From the NCBI GenBank assembly GCA_009760855.2, contig WPIO01000030.1:2349001-2413000 (forward strand): 64,000 nucleotides of DNA, in the 5' to 3' direction. Positions 11,881 through 23,660 of this stretch are shown piece after piece. The translations under genes and the position numbers were made by a program. The notes under the pieces were generated by a model that was given only the letters and a program-made list of their open reading frames with translations, ran no database searches and was not told the origin of the DNA. Positions within the stretch are counted from its first letter, which is position 1; each line of letters starts with the position of its first letter. Origin of the DNA: Cristatella mucedo (lineage: Eukaryota > Bryozoa > Phylactolaemata > Cristatellidae).

Positions 11881-12549
11881 TGACGTCACGGCGAGCTCTG
11901 ATTTTCTAGAATAAACCAGTTTCGCATTAAAATTCACGGGGACCATGCCACTCATGAATTGTGCTGAATTAATAATTACTGACACTTTTCATGTCGCAAA
12001 TAGCCATTCTTAAATGTAGACTCTAAGTTTTACTTTAAATATGGGGTCATTAATACAAATATCGAGCATTTGAGTCCCTAAAATAAGGAAGTTCTTGAAT
12101 TTCGCACCTTTTAAAAGATTTTCCCCTTATTCCACATTAATGACTTTAAACTGTCATTGTGCATTACAGAGAAGACATAATTTAGCTGCAGATCTTTCTT
12201 CAGTGTCGCAAATAGATAACTACTTGAGATTCATTGAGCATACCTTCATGAAACTTATACTTCAGTAAGGTCACCCTGAATTGAACGAATCACTTCTAGC
12301 ATGAATGCTTATAACTAAGTATTTCAAACATTATCTTGAGATCAAAGTTAATAGGTTCACTAAAACGTATAAATCGATTGATCACAGATTGATATATTTT
12401 AATCTAGCAACCTGAATTCAATGGTAAAAAATCCCTGTTAAGAGTAGGGGTAGGCCAGGTCCAAGGCCGTAGCTTTTCAACGAGGTAAATAGATTTTGGA
12501 ACTACCTGCAGTAATTAGCTGCACTGAAGAGCATATTCATTCAAGAGTG
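11881..12549. other. Unassigned sequence
   Basis: AT-rich, no open frames of note. It sits between the deleted LINE-A copy and the left copy of the duplicated unit and has no counterpart beside the right copy. Confidence 0.4.
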
Positions 12550-13507
12550 TCAATTTCTCGCAGCTATTTTACCAAGAGTGCACCTCATATAGTACGTACC
12601 TGCTTTTGATGATCTAGATTGCCTTCGAGTTAGACCTACTTCGCGACTGCTGAACTCTTTCACTTGTAGACTTCCTACAAGCTGGCTGGTAACCTACTGC
12701 TACTCACCCTGAGGCAGATGACGAACTCTGCACCCACCTTATTATCTTATCTCCTTGCACGTCCAACGGAATCAACTGCTTGCTCTTCACAGCACGATAT
12801 GCAAACTAGTGCAAACGACTCTCCCAGATTAGCCCCTGTCATGAAGTGTTGAACGAGCCAATAGTAGTTTATATTGGGCAAATAAACAATCGGGGAAAGA
12901 TAACTAAACGTGGAATTACTTTCAAGAACCTTGTTTAGCGAAAATAATTGAATAAGGTGCTTGATTTAGCAGAGCCTTACTTGTTGCAGAACCCAAAGGT
13001 GCAGTCGTGCATCCAAAGGTGCCAAGGTTGTCAATCATTTTTTAACGTATACTAGCAACCTTTTGGCCATAACTAATTGGTTTACTAACTATAAAGTTTG
13101 ATAATCTAAGAACACTTCGAATCTGAATGAACTTTTAAGTTATGCTGAGCTTCATGATGCAATTTTAACGTGTACTCCATTTACCTATCAACTGCTTCTG
13201 AAAATTAATATTTCACAGGAAATGGCTACATGACCATAGACTATTTTAATATATATTTATGAATTCCCGAAGTTACACTCATTTTTACTCTGTATTTCCT
13301 CAATAACATAAGAGATTATACGTGCATAATGCCTGTCAGTCTTCCGTGTGCTGAAGATGCAGTATGAAGATAAAAAAGCAAACCATTAAAACAGCTGCAA
13401 ACATATGGCAACTCCAGGGCCAAGACCGGTAGGAGAAAAAAGAGCTTATATTTAAGCTCTGCCAAAAGATAGGACACAACCAGAGCTCTCAATCGACCAT
13501 CACGTAG
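12550..13507. repeat. Duplicated unit D, left copy, block 1
   Basis: Aligns by eye, with many substitutions, to 36535-37530. Shared anchors in the same order are 'atagtacgtac', 'tgcttttgatg', 'tggctggtaa' against 'tggttgatat', 'aaataaacaa', and the pair 'agaccggtaggagaaaa' / 'agaccggtacgagaaaa'. All frames contain stops in both copies, so it is probably noncoding or long dead. Ends are uncertain because the left edge is next to LINE sequence in both copies. Confidence 0.7.
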
Positions 13508-15597
13508 ATAGGTGTGTTAGCTGTCCGTTAACAGGCATATGAGGAATACTGTAGGTCGCACCAAGAGATCCTAGTAAAGGCCAAGTCTAGCTTCTATAAA
13601 AATATTGTTGAATCACAGATCTACAATTAAATAAATGCAGACGTCTACGATCAACCGTCTCTTCAACCTTTCTCATATTAGCTCTTTATCTGAGGATCAG
13701 TGTGATGATCTTGCTGATCCCTTATCTCAATTGTTTACCCAGAAGAGAGACAAAATCATGGAGTCCGTCACAGCTATGTCGTCTTAGTCTCCTGTCCCTA
13801 AATTCCTCGTGGCATCTCAATGTCCACAATCGAGCAGGTCTGTAGGGATCTCTACCTTAAGTTCACATCCCAATCTAAAACGACAGCAAGTGCTTGGAAT
13901 ACTATTACCACCCTCCTGCTCCTACGTTGCATTAATCCTCTGCTGCCATGCATAACTAGCATAGTTATTATTTCGTTAGCCTCAGGTCACGTCCCAGCAC
14001 CTTTCAAAAAAGTTGTAGTCAGGCCACTTTTCAAAAAAGCCATACTAAACCAAGAGAAGTTGAGACACTATCGCCCCGTCTCACTTTTACCATTCCTACC
14101 GAAGACACTGGAATGAGTCGTGGCAGAGCAGTCGAGCTCATATATTGAGACTTCTTAACTTGCCTGTAAGTTCCAGTCTTGGTTTAGAGGTTATTACTCC
14201 AGAGTCAGCATTGATTCTGGTGTACAACGACTTACCTAGGAATGCAGACATGGGTAGAGTACCTCTGCTTGTATTGCTCGATCTTTAGGCAGTTTTTGAC
14301 ACTATTTATCACCATGTTCTTCTTGATGGCCTCTAATCTCGTCTGGGAGTCACACGTACTGCTCTGCAATGGTTCAGGTCCTATCTCAGTGGGATACTCC
14401 AGAGAGTTGATGGTTATGGACCAAGATCATCTGAGGTAATTCTGAAAAATGGGGTTACTTAGGGCTCCGGGCTAGGTCCAGTTCTTGCACGGTTTACACT
14501 CTTTCTCTTGCCGATGTGATTCTCATTCACAATATAGGATTTCACTTCCAAGCAGACGATTCTCCTTCGTAAGTGTGCTTTGGTTCCTCCCAGCCTTTAA
14601 TCAACTCAAATTCTCTCAACTCCCTTGCTGCATTTATTTATCACATCTGTACATGGGTGGCAGCAAATCTTCTTAAATTAAGTTTTGACAACACTAGCTT
14701 ACTAGTTATGGGCAAACTGAGTTTGATTTAAGAACTGGAAAAGTTTATGCTAAAATTGTACTCTGCCAGCATAACTCCTGTTGAATCTGCACGAAATCCA
14801 CGTGTCTGGTCCAAGTGACCTTTAGTTAGACCACCATATCAGCTCCACAATCAAGTCACCCGAGCTTCAGCTACATAACAAGTCTAAAATTTGGGCTTGC
14901 TCAGATAAGGATACCATTTCTAAGTTGGTCTGTGCATTTGTGGCATCCAGTCTTGACTTCTGGAGGTCTCTGTGTGCTGGCCTACCGATATGAACCATCA
15001 GGTGCTTACAGCTGGTGCAAAACTTTGCAGCTAGGCTTGTCTGTCATTTCTGTCACAGTTACCACATCATACAACTTTTCCGAGCCAAAATGTCAACCTG
15101 CTAAGCAACGAATCGACTTCCAGGTTTTGTGGCTCACTTTTCCTTCTATTCGTTGGCTCCAGCCTACCTATTATATACCTATCTACCCCCCCCACCAGGC
15201 CATGCATCGCACCATCCGGTTTTCGGAATCAAGCTGTTGGCCAATACCTCGTACAAACCTCAAATCCTTTGGAGACCGAGCATTTAGTTCGTCTACTCCT
15301 AATGCCTACGACTACATCCCGATCTGCATCACAACATACCCTGACTCGATCACATTTAAAACGACTTATAACTTACCTATTTAGGACTAAATTAAGTGAG
15401 TCCTTGTCATTCCTCCTTCATGTGCTTATGCGTGCTGACACTTTGCATGCTGCCAATATTAATACTTGCATGCTGACCTTGTGCTTGTCACCCCTAACTA
15501 TGTTATTCATTTGTTAATCCAGTATGCTACAACTTGACCTTTGATCGTGTTTCCTTTAGAGAACATGTAAAGCACACAGAAAGAGAGGTCTTTAGTT
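13508..15597 (+). mobile_element. LINE-A copy with whole RT region, inserted in unit D
   Basis: A sense copy running from the EN-RT linker (13560, 'gccaagtctagcttctataa') through the whole RT. RT start: 14000-14116 with 'FKKVVVRPLFKKA' and 'YRPVSLLPFLPKTLE', then a stop. Motif A lies near 14275-14315 with a stop inside ('LLDL*AVFDTI'). Motif C is QADD at 14549-14560 (Y to Q). The C-terminal domain lies at 15100-15330 and the 3' end at 15410-15597. The 3' end is cut by a LINE-B insertion and finishes at 16268-16310. Several frameshifts; not functional. Confidence 0.85.
13820..14116 (+). pseudogene. LINE-A RT N-terminal frame (98 codons)
   Basis: An open stretch covering the region just before and at the start of the RT domain. 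Visible landmarks are 'SGHVPAPFKKVVVRPLFKKA' and 'HYRPVSLLPF', typical of the first RT blocks of CR1/L2 elements. The frame ends in a stop directly after 'KTLE', where intact relatives continue, so this is a nonsense-broken remnant and not a gene. The Met start has no significance. Confidence 0.8.
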
Positions 15598-16267
15598 CTG
15601 TCTCGGCTTGATTATTGTAATTCCCTTTTGGCTTGGCTACCAAAGAAAGCTATTATACCACTACAGCGGACTATGAATATGGCTGCAAGGCTGGTCTTCA
15701 AGTCCCAGCGGTTTGAGCACGTGTCTCCTTTGCTGAAAGAGCTAGAATGGTTGCCGGTTGAGCAAAGGATACAGAGCAAAGTTCTCACGTTGACCCACAA
15801 GGCCCGCCACGGCTTGGCTCCGTCATACCTAGCTGAACTGCTGCATCAGTTTCAGCCTGTTCGCGCCCTCAGGTCCTGTGTGGACAATAAATTAGCTGTC
15901 CCATTCCTCCACTTAAAGACAGTTGGCGACAGAAGCTTTAGCTCTGCAGGTCCTAGACTGTGGAACTCGCTTCCACAATTCTTACTCAACGACTTCTACT
16001 CTCCAACTGCCGACTATGGCACATCTTTTTCAGCGGTCCTGAACTGCTACTTCTATGCTACTCACTACCTCAACTGCTCTCTTAACTCTGCTTTGCTTCC
16101 CACTTTCTCTTTGTTGCGTGAGATGAAGTCTGTTGGCTACCGAATGCGTACCGAAAGCCGCTTAGGCTGTGAGTGGGCTATACAAAACTCTCCTGCGTAA
16201 CACCCACATGGTCTTTATGACTTTGTGGAGTTACTGGCGGAGATACATTACATTACATTACATTGAC
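15596..16267 (+). mobile_element. LINE-B copy nested in the LINE-A 3' end
   Basis: A 5'-truncated LINE-B. The LINE-A 3' end is recognisable up to 'aagagaggtctttag' (near 15595) and resumes at 16275 as 'tgctttatcaagt' followed by ATT repeats. LINE-B's own 3' end here is 'tggtctttatgactttgtgg' followed by three ACATT units. The coding part is the 190-codon frame described separately. Because it lies inside LINE-A, it inserted after that LINE-A copy. Confidence 0.85.
15628..16200 (+). pseudogene. LINE-B C-terminal coding remnant (190 codons)
   Basis: The longest open LINE-B frame. It encodes the region after the RT core: 'MNMAARLVFKSQRFEHVSPL', 'LEWLPVEQRIQSKVLTLTHK', 'ARHGLAPSYLAELL', 'GPRLWNSLP' and the end 'GCEWAIQNSPA'. 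The layout parallels the LINE-A C-terminal domain ('WLPV.QRIDFKVL...L..LAP.YL'), showing the two families are related. The frame has no Met start of its own; it enters from the truncated 5' side. RT catalytic motifs are absent, so it cannot act alone. Confidence 0.85.
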
Positions 16268-16310
16268 TTATCTGGTTTGCTTTATCAAGTCTATTATTAT
16301 TACTAACATA
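16268..16310 (+). mobile_element. Distal end and ATT tail of the interrupted LINE-A
   Basis: 'ggtttgctttatcaagtcta' followed by ATT repeats is the last part of the LINE-A 3' end, separated from the rest at 15597 by LINE-B. Confidence 0.8.
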
Positions 16311-16855
16311 AATGAGCTATGCTATGAATTTTCATGACTGCAGACAATATCTGAATATTTTACTGAACGACCTGTAACTCCTCCACCCTACAACAATGAC
16401 TAGGTATGTATATATGACAACGGAAAATCAAAGTTACAAATACAATGTAATTTAATACTCATATAATTCAAGTTATCAGGAATTATTGTGGAAGTAAACA
16501 AGGGCCTATAAATAATTACCACTAATAACTAATGAGCTTTCAAAGATCAAGTTTAATAAGTTGTGGGTATAGCAGTGAGCTTGGCTTGCAATTAGTCACT
16601 GGGCCTGTCCAAGTGCAGATGTGAAAGTTTACCCATGGAAAGAAGCACGAAATTTCTACCAGTACAAATATGTACGAAATTTAATTAGGCAATACAGCTC
16701 ACCGTGGGAGGGGCATGAGTAAATGCCGGAAGTGGGTTTGCTTTTCCCTATCGCTCCACTAAACGTTTAAAGCTTATAAATAAGTGAGAACACGAATCAC
16801 CGATGAAAGATCTTCCAATAACTTTTTAAACTAAAATATTAGAAGCGTTTCAAAC
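16311..16855. repeat. Duplicated unit D, left copy, block 2
   Basis: Matches 37545-38010. Anchors are 'acaacaatgacta', 'taactaatgagct' and the pair 'gagcttggcttgca' / 'gatcttagcttgcg'. In the right copy this block follows block 1 directly, which shows that the LINE-A/LINE-B nest at 13.5-16.3 kb was inserted into the left copy. Confidence 0.7.
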
Positions 16856-17157
16856 GTTTTAATAGGCCGGACTCTACTAAAACTGCTCTCCTCCATGTTA
16901 AATGTGACATTCTACGTGGCAATGATGATGGAAACGTCACTGTCCTAGCTCTGCTAGATGTGTCAGCTGACTTGGACACAATTCATCACGATGTTATACT
17001 TGAACGATTGAGAACAGCGATCGCTCTGGCAGACGATGCACTGTCATGGTTTACGCCGTAATTGTCTGATCGTGTTAAACCCGTGTCTTGTGGGGGTCAG
17101 GTTTCACACACGAGACGGCTCACATGTTGAGTCCCTCAAGAGTCTGTACTCAGTTAC

Positions 17158-17403
17158 TTGCTGTTCTCCGTCTATACTGAACTTCTGGGAAAAGTGGTTA
17201 AGGCCCACGAAATAGGCTATCATTTTTATGATGACGATACTCAGCTGTATTTGTCACTCGAACAGTCAGAATCTGCTGCAGCAACTGAACAACTGAATGC
17301 TTGCCTTGCCGACATTCAATCCTGGACGTCAGAAATATTTTCAAAGCTAAATGACAATAACACCGAACGGCTGATCATAGGCCGCAGTAAAGCTTGTGTA
17401 TAG
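17158..17403 (+). pseudogene. LINE-B RT motif C remnant (81 codons)
   Basis: An open stretch around the RT catalytic motif C: 'GYHFYDDDTQLYLSLEQSES', then 'LADIQSWTSEIFSKLNDNNT' and a remnant of 'LLIGR'. The usual YADD reads YDDD, so both catalytic aspartates remain. Stops on both sides isolate it. Confidence 0.8.
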
Positions 17404-17912
17404 ATTAAAATGTTTTGCCTAATTGGCTAGATTAAAAGGCTTTGCTCTATTAATAGGTGATGCTAATGTGCGACCGTCACCAGGTGCTTAAAATGTAGGC
17501 GTCATTTTCGACAGCTGCCTCAATTTTAGAAGCCTCATTCAGAAGACTGCTTCTACAGCTGGCCATCACATCTTATCCCTTTTCCAAGATTAGGAGCTGT
17601 GTTCCACCATGGCTTGAAATTGTTTTAACAAGTTCCTTTGTTCTGTCTCAGCTTGATTGTTTTTCCCTTTTCCCAAAGAAAGCAGCTAGGCAATTGCAAC
17701 TGACTATGAAAATGGCTGCAAGGCTAGCTTTCAAGTCCCAGAGATTTGAGCACGTGTCTCCCTTGCTAAAAGAGCTAGGATGGATGCTGGTTGAGCAATG
17801 GATACAGAGCAAAGTCCTTACCCTGACGCAAAAGGCCCGCCAAGGCTTGGCTCGTTCGTACTAAACTGAATTGCTGCACTAGTTTCAGCCTCTTCGAGCC
17901 CTCAGGTCCTGT

Positions 17913-18233
17913 ATGAACAATAAATTAGCTGCTCCATTGCTCTGCTTACAGACCGTTGGCAACAGGCGGTTTTGCTCGGCAGGTCCTAGACTATGGAACT
18001 CGCTTTCACAATTCTTACTCAACGACAGCTACTCTCCTGCTGCCAACTATGGCTCATCCTTTTCAGTGGTCTTGAGCTGCAACTTACATGCTACTCACTA
18101 CCTCAACTGTTCTCTTGACTCTGCTGTGTTTTCCACTATCTCCTCGTTGCTTGAGACGAAGTCTGCTGGCTACCGAATGCGCACGGAAAGCCACTTAGGC
18201 TGTGAGTGGGCTATACCAAAGTCTCTTGCATAA
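17913..18233 (+). pseudogene. LINE-B C-terminal remnant (106 codons)
   Basis: The last part of the LINE-B protein, parallel to 15890-16200: 'NNKLAAPLLCLQTVGNRRF', 'AGPRLWNSLSQFLLNDSYSP' and 'GCEWAI' near the end. Upstream stops at about 17862 and 17877 separate it from the rest of the copy. Confidence 0.8.
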
Positions 18234-18290
18234 CATCCACGTAGTCTATTTTACTTTGTGGAGTTACAGTCTGAGATGCATGAATACACT

Positions 18291-19380
18291 TAACTTGCTC
18301 GGGCTGGTAGGTGATTGACTTTAGCTATAGGTCTGACATTGTATAGGTGAACCTACAAATTAGCTCGTCGGTTAAACATTTTCTTAATGTAAGCTGAGTC
18401 TTTGTTACACACAATGGGAATCCTAATGGATCTTGGTCGATTCAGTTGCTCACAGTTCTAAGCCAGTGTAGGGCCTTGCACGTAATTTACGTATACACTT
18501 ACAAACGGCTAATGACAGTGTAGGCTATTGGAGATTATCCCATGCGAGTTTCTGTCCAAGTGGCGACCTAGATGTCAAGAATGCCACGGCTCTTAGTGCA
18601 GCTGCCCCTGAGCCTCTACCGGTTTTTTTGGTTTGAACACTGTAGTTTAAAAGCAAACCATCAAAGAAATTTCATCAAATATGACTGTTGGGGTTCGATG
18701 CTAGTAATATCATTACGGGTTTAACGTGTTAATTTGCTCAGTACCCAACGATTATGATATTATAATTTAAAATGCACTAAGTTTTCGTACTGATCTTTTT
18801 AATAGCCCGGTAATTGGCTACACAAGCGTCCCAAACTTAGGGTACGGCTAGTGTGACTCTGAGAAACGCAACTACTGAGAATGTCCGAAACGATCGGTCA
18901 TTTGGATCAATGTACACATGCAAAGAAGGAGGAAAGATGAGGCTAGGCCTCGGCTGTAATACCCTACACACCACAGCCGTTTGGACAGCATTGGAATTCT
19001 CAAACATTTTGCTGCTGAAGGGCTAGGCTTTGGAGAGTAATGTTTTGGTTGAGGCTGACCACCAAAGCTTGAAATGCCTCATTGACCAAGAATTCTTTGA
19101 AATACTAATGCTCTCGATCTTGAGGAGCTGGTCTTCTTACACTTGCATTTGAGCAAGTAACCACTTTGGCAATTTGCTACTATGTGATTAGATAGAGGAC
19201 ATTAGCCTTTTTTTATTACTTTTTTTTCGAGTGTGATTGTCGGAAATACACCAAATTTGTACTGCGACTCATTTATACTCAGTTTCGGAGTCTGGTGTCT
19301 TGCCGAGATAACACTCCTATCGTAAATTAACTCTTTTCAGTTTTCGTGGTGATTTGGGTCATTGAAGAAATTATTCTACC
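18291..19380. repeat. Duplicated unit D, left copy, block 3
   Basis: Matches 38030-39045 and 40250-40480. Anchors are the pair 'tagctataggtctgaca' / 'tagccttaagaaatcat', 'acaagcgtccc', 'gaggctaggc' / 'aaggctaggc', 'aagaattct', 'atttgatta' / 'atgtgatta' and 'tgtgattgtcggaaatac' / 'tgtgatttccggaaatac'. It contains the empty site (19211-19223, 'tttattactttttttt') of the LINE-A inserted in the right copy at 39.05-40.24 kb. Confidence 0.7.
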
Positions 19381-20979
19381 TGTCTTATTAAGTCATTTTC
19401 ATGCGTTCTAAGTTCTAGGTTCACAAGTATAAATCATGACGTGAAGTTCATGATAGGAAGAACACGAAGAACATGCAAACTTCCTAGAGGCTAGAAGACC
19501 GAAGTAAGGCGAAAGCACAGCCAAAGCCAAACTCGCCACCCTAAGGCTACTTCAAAGATTTGAGTCGGAACAATGTGCTACAATTGTGGTACAATGCCTC
19601 ACCTCCTAGCAGAGATTTCAGATAGACAGACTGTAGAGAGGGAGCATAGGGATCTTCAAGAATTAACAGCACTTGAGAGTAAATATGGTAGTTGTTTGTT
19701 AACAGTGTAGGTAAGCGAGAAGTGATTAAATATTACTACTGAGATGCTAATGACCGACAAGCGCATATGCAGACTTTTGCCCTAAAGGTAAGAGCGTGCT
19801 ATATCGGCTTATATAAATGCAGACAGTGAGTCATAATGAAGTCGAATCGAGTTGGCAAGAACAGTTTAGCCAACACGAGTGTGGTGTTCAAGTCTGGGCA
19901 AGCCCAAATGTTTTCAGAGTTAATAGCTGAAAGTAGGATATTCTGGCTGTGGAGCAAATGTAATGGTCCATTGAATTTCACTTAGCTATACGGCTACTGT
20001 AAATTTTCAATAACAAGCTTTTCAAGAGAGCAGATTTTTAGCTGAAGCCTTTTTTCTGATTTACACAAGATTTTATTTAAATATTTAGTTGATTTTTATT
20101 GTAGACCAATGCAAGAAATTTGTCTATCAATAATGATTTTTTTTCAACCTTATGCAGTTAGTTACATTAGTGGATTGATTGAGAGGCTTTGGGCTAAGTA
20201 CTGTAAGTGCTCAGTATTCAACAAGATTACACATGCCATGCTGCGGCTTTGAAGATGAAATGGATGCACCAATGCATCAATGCATATCGAGTATCACGTT
20301 TTCGTGTGCTAGGTACTGGTTATCTCAGGTGAAGAATGGTCCGCCGGGTTTTAAAAGCTCATGAACACTGCCGTTATCAAGCTTCCCTAGAAAGCAGAAT
20401 ACCAAGCTCTTCAGAACGTGCATTCTTGGTTGTGGCTTGCTTTAACTCAACCGGGCTTCTTGGTACACGATTGCACGTAACTATATGGCATAGAGGACCA
20501 GAGCTTTTGCTTCCTTATCGAGCAAGCACAGCATTGGTTTGCCAGCCTTTGTAGTACTGGTGCGTTGTCTGTTAAGTTGAAAGTCTGGAAACGCATCAGA
20601 AATTCTTTCGTCACACAAACATTTTGCTCACTATTAGCTCTGGAAACCATTGACGTGATGGTTGAGGCTATCGACAACCTACTACTCCAGGTTCTATGCG
20701 ACCACAAAGTGGTAGCGGCCACAGCGATAGACTTCACCGTGCTGTGTGGCATTAACCATGATAGCCTCAGAAGTCTACTGACAGCAACTCTGTAGTGATT
20801 GAGTCATCAGTGACGATTTTCTAAAAAGGTGTTTCTTAAGATTAGGTGCAAACAGAGGCTGAGGGGATATTTTCTCAGTGAAAAGTCTTGCCTGCTGTCA
20901 GATACCATACGCATTGATTACAGAAATACCTTCGATCAGTTAGTTACTGGCGATGATTAGCATGCCAGCTTTTGTTCTC
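19381..20979. other. No recognised gene; weak open frame at 20565-20795
   Basis: Unassigned sequence. The plus-strand frame at 20565-20795 (76 codons) is a little more GC-rich than its surroundings. It lies just upstream of a LINE-A endonuclease remnant, so it could be part of a LINE 5' region or ORF1, but no motif supports this. Confidence 0.35.
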
Positions 20980-21370
20980 AGGGTACCTGGAGCATGAAAT
21001 TGTTGTAACGTACTTTTCATTGGAATCCTCCTTCAATGTGCAGCAGACACTTAGTAATAGGTGATACAATGATCGAAAATGAATAAGAAGTGGACTCATC
21101 AACCGAGATCTGGCTGAAATGGATGAACAGCCCGGCAGTTAGCCAAGCAACCTAACGTTTTTATCTTTCTTACTCCTATGGCAACTGAGTTAGGTTGAAG
21201 GGTCACACCAATCCAACGCTCAGCCTTCAAAATCAAGTTTTTCGAAGTTATTTCGATGAATTATTTAAAATCTCGTTTTGATTTTATCCCAGGATAAGTT
21301 TCCAATGGAGGCAGTAGTCTAGTGCCAAGCAGGTACACAGTCCTCCTATATCTACGATATATCAGGTCTA
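20980..21370 (+). mobile_element. LINE-A endonuclease remnant
   Basis: Aligns by eye to the endonuclease part of the 10-kb LINE-A: 'ggaatcctccttcaatgtgc' here against 'ggaatcatccttcaatgtgc' there, and 'aggcagtagtctagtgccaa' against 'atgcagtagtcaatcgtcta'. A frame near 21220-21310 encodes 'PSKSSFSKLF' and then 'DKFPMEAVV', resembling the segment before the GDFN motif of APE-type endonucleases. Frameshifted; no RT follows. Confidence 0.65.
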
Positions 21371-22419
21371 GTTTCTATTAAGGTAAGGTCTTAAATTAGA
21401 AAATTTTGAGGAGTGAGGAGTTAAGCCCCGCCCTTCTACCATTATTGTCCCACAAAGCACATTTATGGTTATTTCTCCAATACTAATTGACCTAGCAGTA
21501 CGCAAATTTGCCCATACAACAAGGGCAACGTCGTATATCTTCTGTTGTAACCATAGTTCCACTTTTACCTTCTGATGACCTGTACAAGTCAAGGTCAATT
21601 TTTTGCATCAGTATATTCCTTTGGTATAATGCAACAGATTCATTACTATGCATTGTAGAAATATGTAAAACCTTTCAAAATATGCACAACAATTGTCTAC
21701 GCTTGGATAATTCTCAAAATTGAATACATTATTTTTGTGATGTTTTAAAAATCACAGTAATCAGGAAAGGGTCAATCAAGTGACGTTGATGGACAGTGGT
21801 GCTATACATACTTGACATACAACCAAACTTGAGAAATAAATAGATTAAATAAATCAACCAGAGCAAATATTCCAAGTTTTAAGTAGATGATTGATGGCCA
21901 TAGATAGCCAAGCTGTAGCATCTTAAATGTTGAAAGCCTATCTGGTCAGGAAGCACATTCAAAATTGCTTGTTTATAGCTTAACTAGCTGGCAACACACA
22001 CCTTTATGTCAAAAACCCATAAACGTAATAACTTCTTCCTAATATTGCCAATATATATTTTTGGAGTATCTCAGAGTTCGAGCTGTCATCGTGGATAACG
22101 AACATGAGGTTTGCCGTTCTTGTGCCTGCGTTCATCATTGCAGCCTCCAGAACCCTAACCATAAGTTTTGGCACTTGCAAAGACATCCAACGATCAGGAA
22201 ACCATCGACGAATGATTGAGTATCATGCATTAGCAGCCCAAGCTGCAGAATTATTAGAAAATCGCTTCTAAAAGGGCATTTCCATGTCTTAAATACATAC
22301 AGTCTCTCGGTTCTGACCTAGACAATATATGGTGGCAGACAGACGCGTAACCTACAATCTGAAAATTGCTACCAGCTGGGCAGTGAGGCCTAAGGACCAA
22401 AATGCACCTGCGACGGTTG
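21371..22419. other. No recognised gene
   Basis: AT-rich sequence with short overlapping open frames on both strands and no visible family similarity. Confidence 0.4.
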
Positions 22420-23400
22420 CAATGATGTGTAAACTTACAAAATCATGAATTTTAAATTTCGAGTTTGTCGGATTGCTATTATCGGAGATATGACAGAAGA
22501 ATGATAGCTAAGGTAGGCACGATAACTCGCATTCCACCGGTAGTCAAACCAACCGGCGTCTGAACCGCATTTGCCGATAATAATCTCAAGGTATACACAG
22601 CATTAATGAGAACTCAAAATCGCAGCAATTTTCTTAAAAATAATCGAATCAACAAGTTCAGACGGATTCCCACTGAACGACGGGCTAGCTCCATCCAAGT
22701 CACCACTCCAACTGGCCGCAGGACGACGCTGCCGTCGCTTCGTATTTTATGGCCGCTATAGGAACGAGATTAGCAGTCCCGCGAATCAGTACGTGCGGTG
22801 GTAATGAACTCATTAGTTAAGGTGGCACCAGCGACATTATCCTCTCAATACATTATCCGTAATGATAGTCTAATTACCGAACAATAGTCACATCCGGTTT
22901 CTGAGCCAGTGTAAAATTACAAATGTAAACAGGTTTCTGCCAAGTAACTAAGGATTGGGCCTCGAAATGTTGTTTGCAGCCGGTTGCTATGAGCTGGGCT
23001 GGGGAGTGGAAGGCTGGACATTGTCCCGGCCTATGGGGTTCACGCTTTTATAATCGTGTTGAAACTACTAGTATGAAGTTTGAACTTGAGGGGCAGCCTC
23101 ATTGATTCGAAAAGGTAACCTTTTTCGTTACTTTTAAGTTAAGTTCTGCGGGTCCGTTTAGGGCTGAGTACCTTATAACTACAAAGTTCACTGCGAACGC
23201 TCGGTTGGGGAGGACCGGCTCACCAAAAAAATCTAATGTTAAGCTCTATGTACTACTTCTGGCTTAAGTATGGTACAAAGTAATTTGATTTACCATGTTC
23301 CGGACATCTGTAAAACACCAAAATTTGGGATTGCATTTATTTCTAGTTATTCTTTTAACATTAAATTTTCCAAAACTAAAAATGTTGCCGCAATTCAGAC
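22420..23400. repeat. Unclassified dispersed repeat R3, copy 1
   Basis: Aligns by eye to 57780-58910 in the same orientation. Anchors are 'gctagctccatccaagtcac', 'tctcaatacattatcc', 'gtttctgccaagtaa', 'tgctgtttgcagcc' / 'tgttgtttgcagcc', 'tttagggctgagta', 'caccaaaat' and 'attgcattta'. It is GC-richer than its flanks and has no coding frame. It could be a nonautonomous transposon or part of a larger one. I saw no terminal inverted repeats or target duplications. Confidence 0.72.
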
Positions 23401-23660
23401 ATCGATATTTTCTCATTATAGGGATTTTAGCATTTACTTAAGAAAAGCATGTGACTCCTTCGGCACGTATACTTTCAATAACTGACGAACTCTTTTTATC
23501 CTCATTTATTTTTATTTATTTTTATCTTTTATTTTTACTTAACGCTTTAACGGAATGACATTAATTATATCAAGGCTTACACACTTAACCAGTTTTCTCT
23601 TTCAATTGCATGTTATAACTACCTAGCATTAACACAATTCTATTATTCGACCACATACAG
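23401..23660. other. Unassigned spacer
   Basis: AT-rich spacer with a short 'tttatttttattt' run; nothing else is seen. Confidence 0.4.

Larger units (their letters stand above)
16856..18290 (+). mobile_element. LINE-B copy with RT core, inserted in unit D
   Basis: A sense copy from just before RT motif A to the 3' end. Translation gives 'LALLDVSADLDTIHHDVILE' (motif A; the phenylalanine before the key D is replaced by L), a region with stops, 'SYLLFSVYTELL', and motif C as YDDD (17227-17238). The C-terminal domain follows with several stops. The 3' end 'tttgtggagttacag' is followed by a poor tail. The right copy of unit D has no insertion here. Confidence 0.85.

Noticed and set aside
12550-13507. 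Protein-coding gene in unit D
   Set aside because: All six frames contain stops in both copies and substitutions show no codon pattern by eye.
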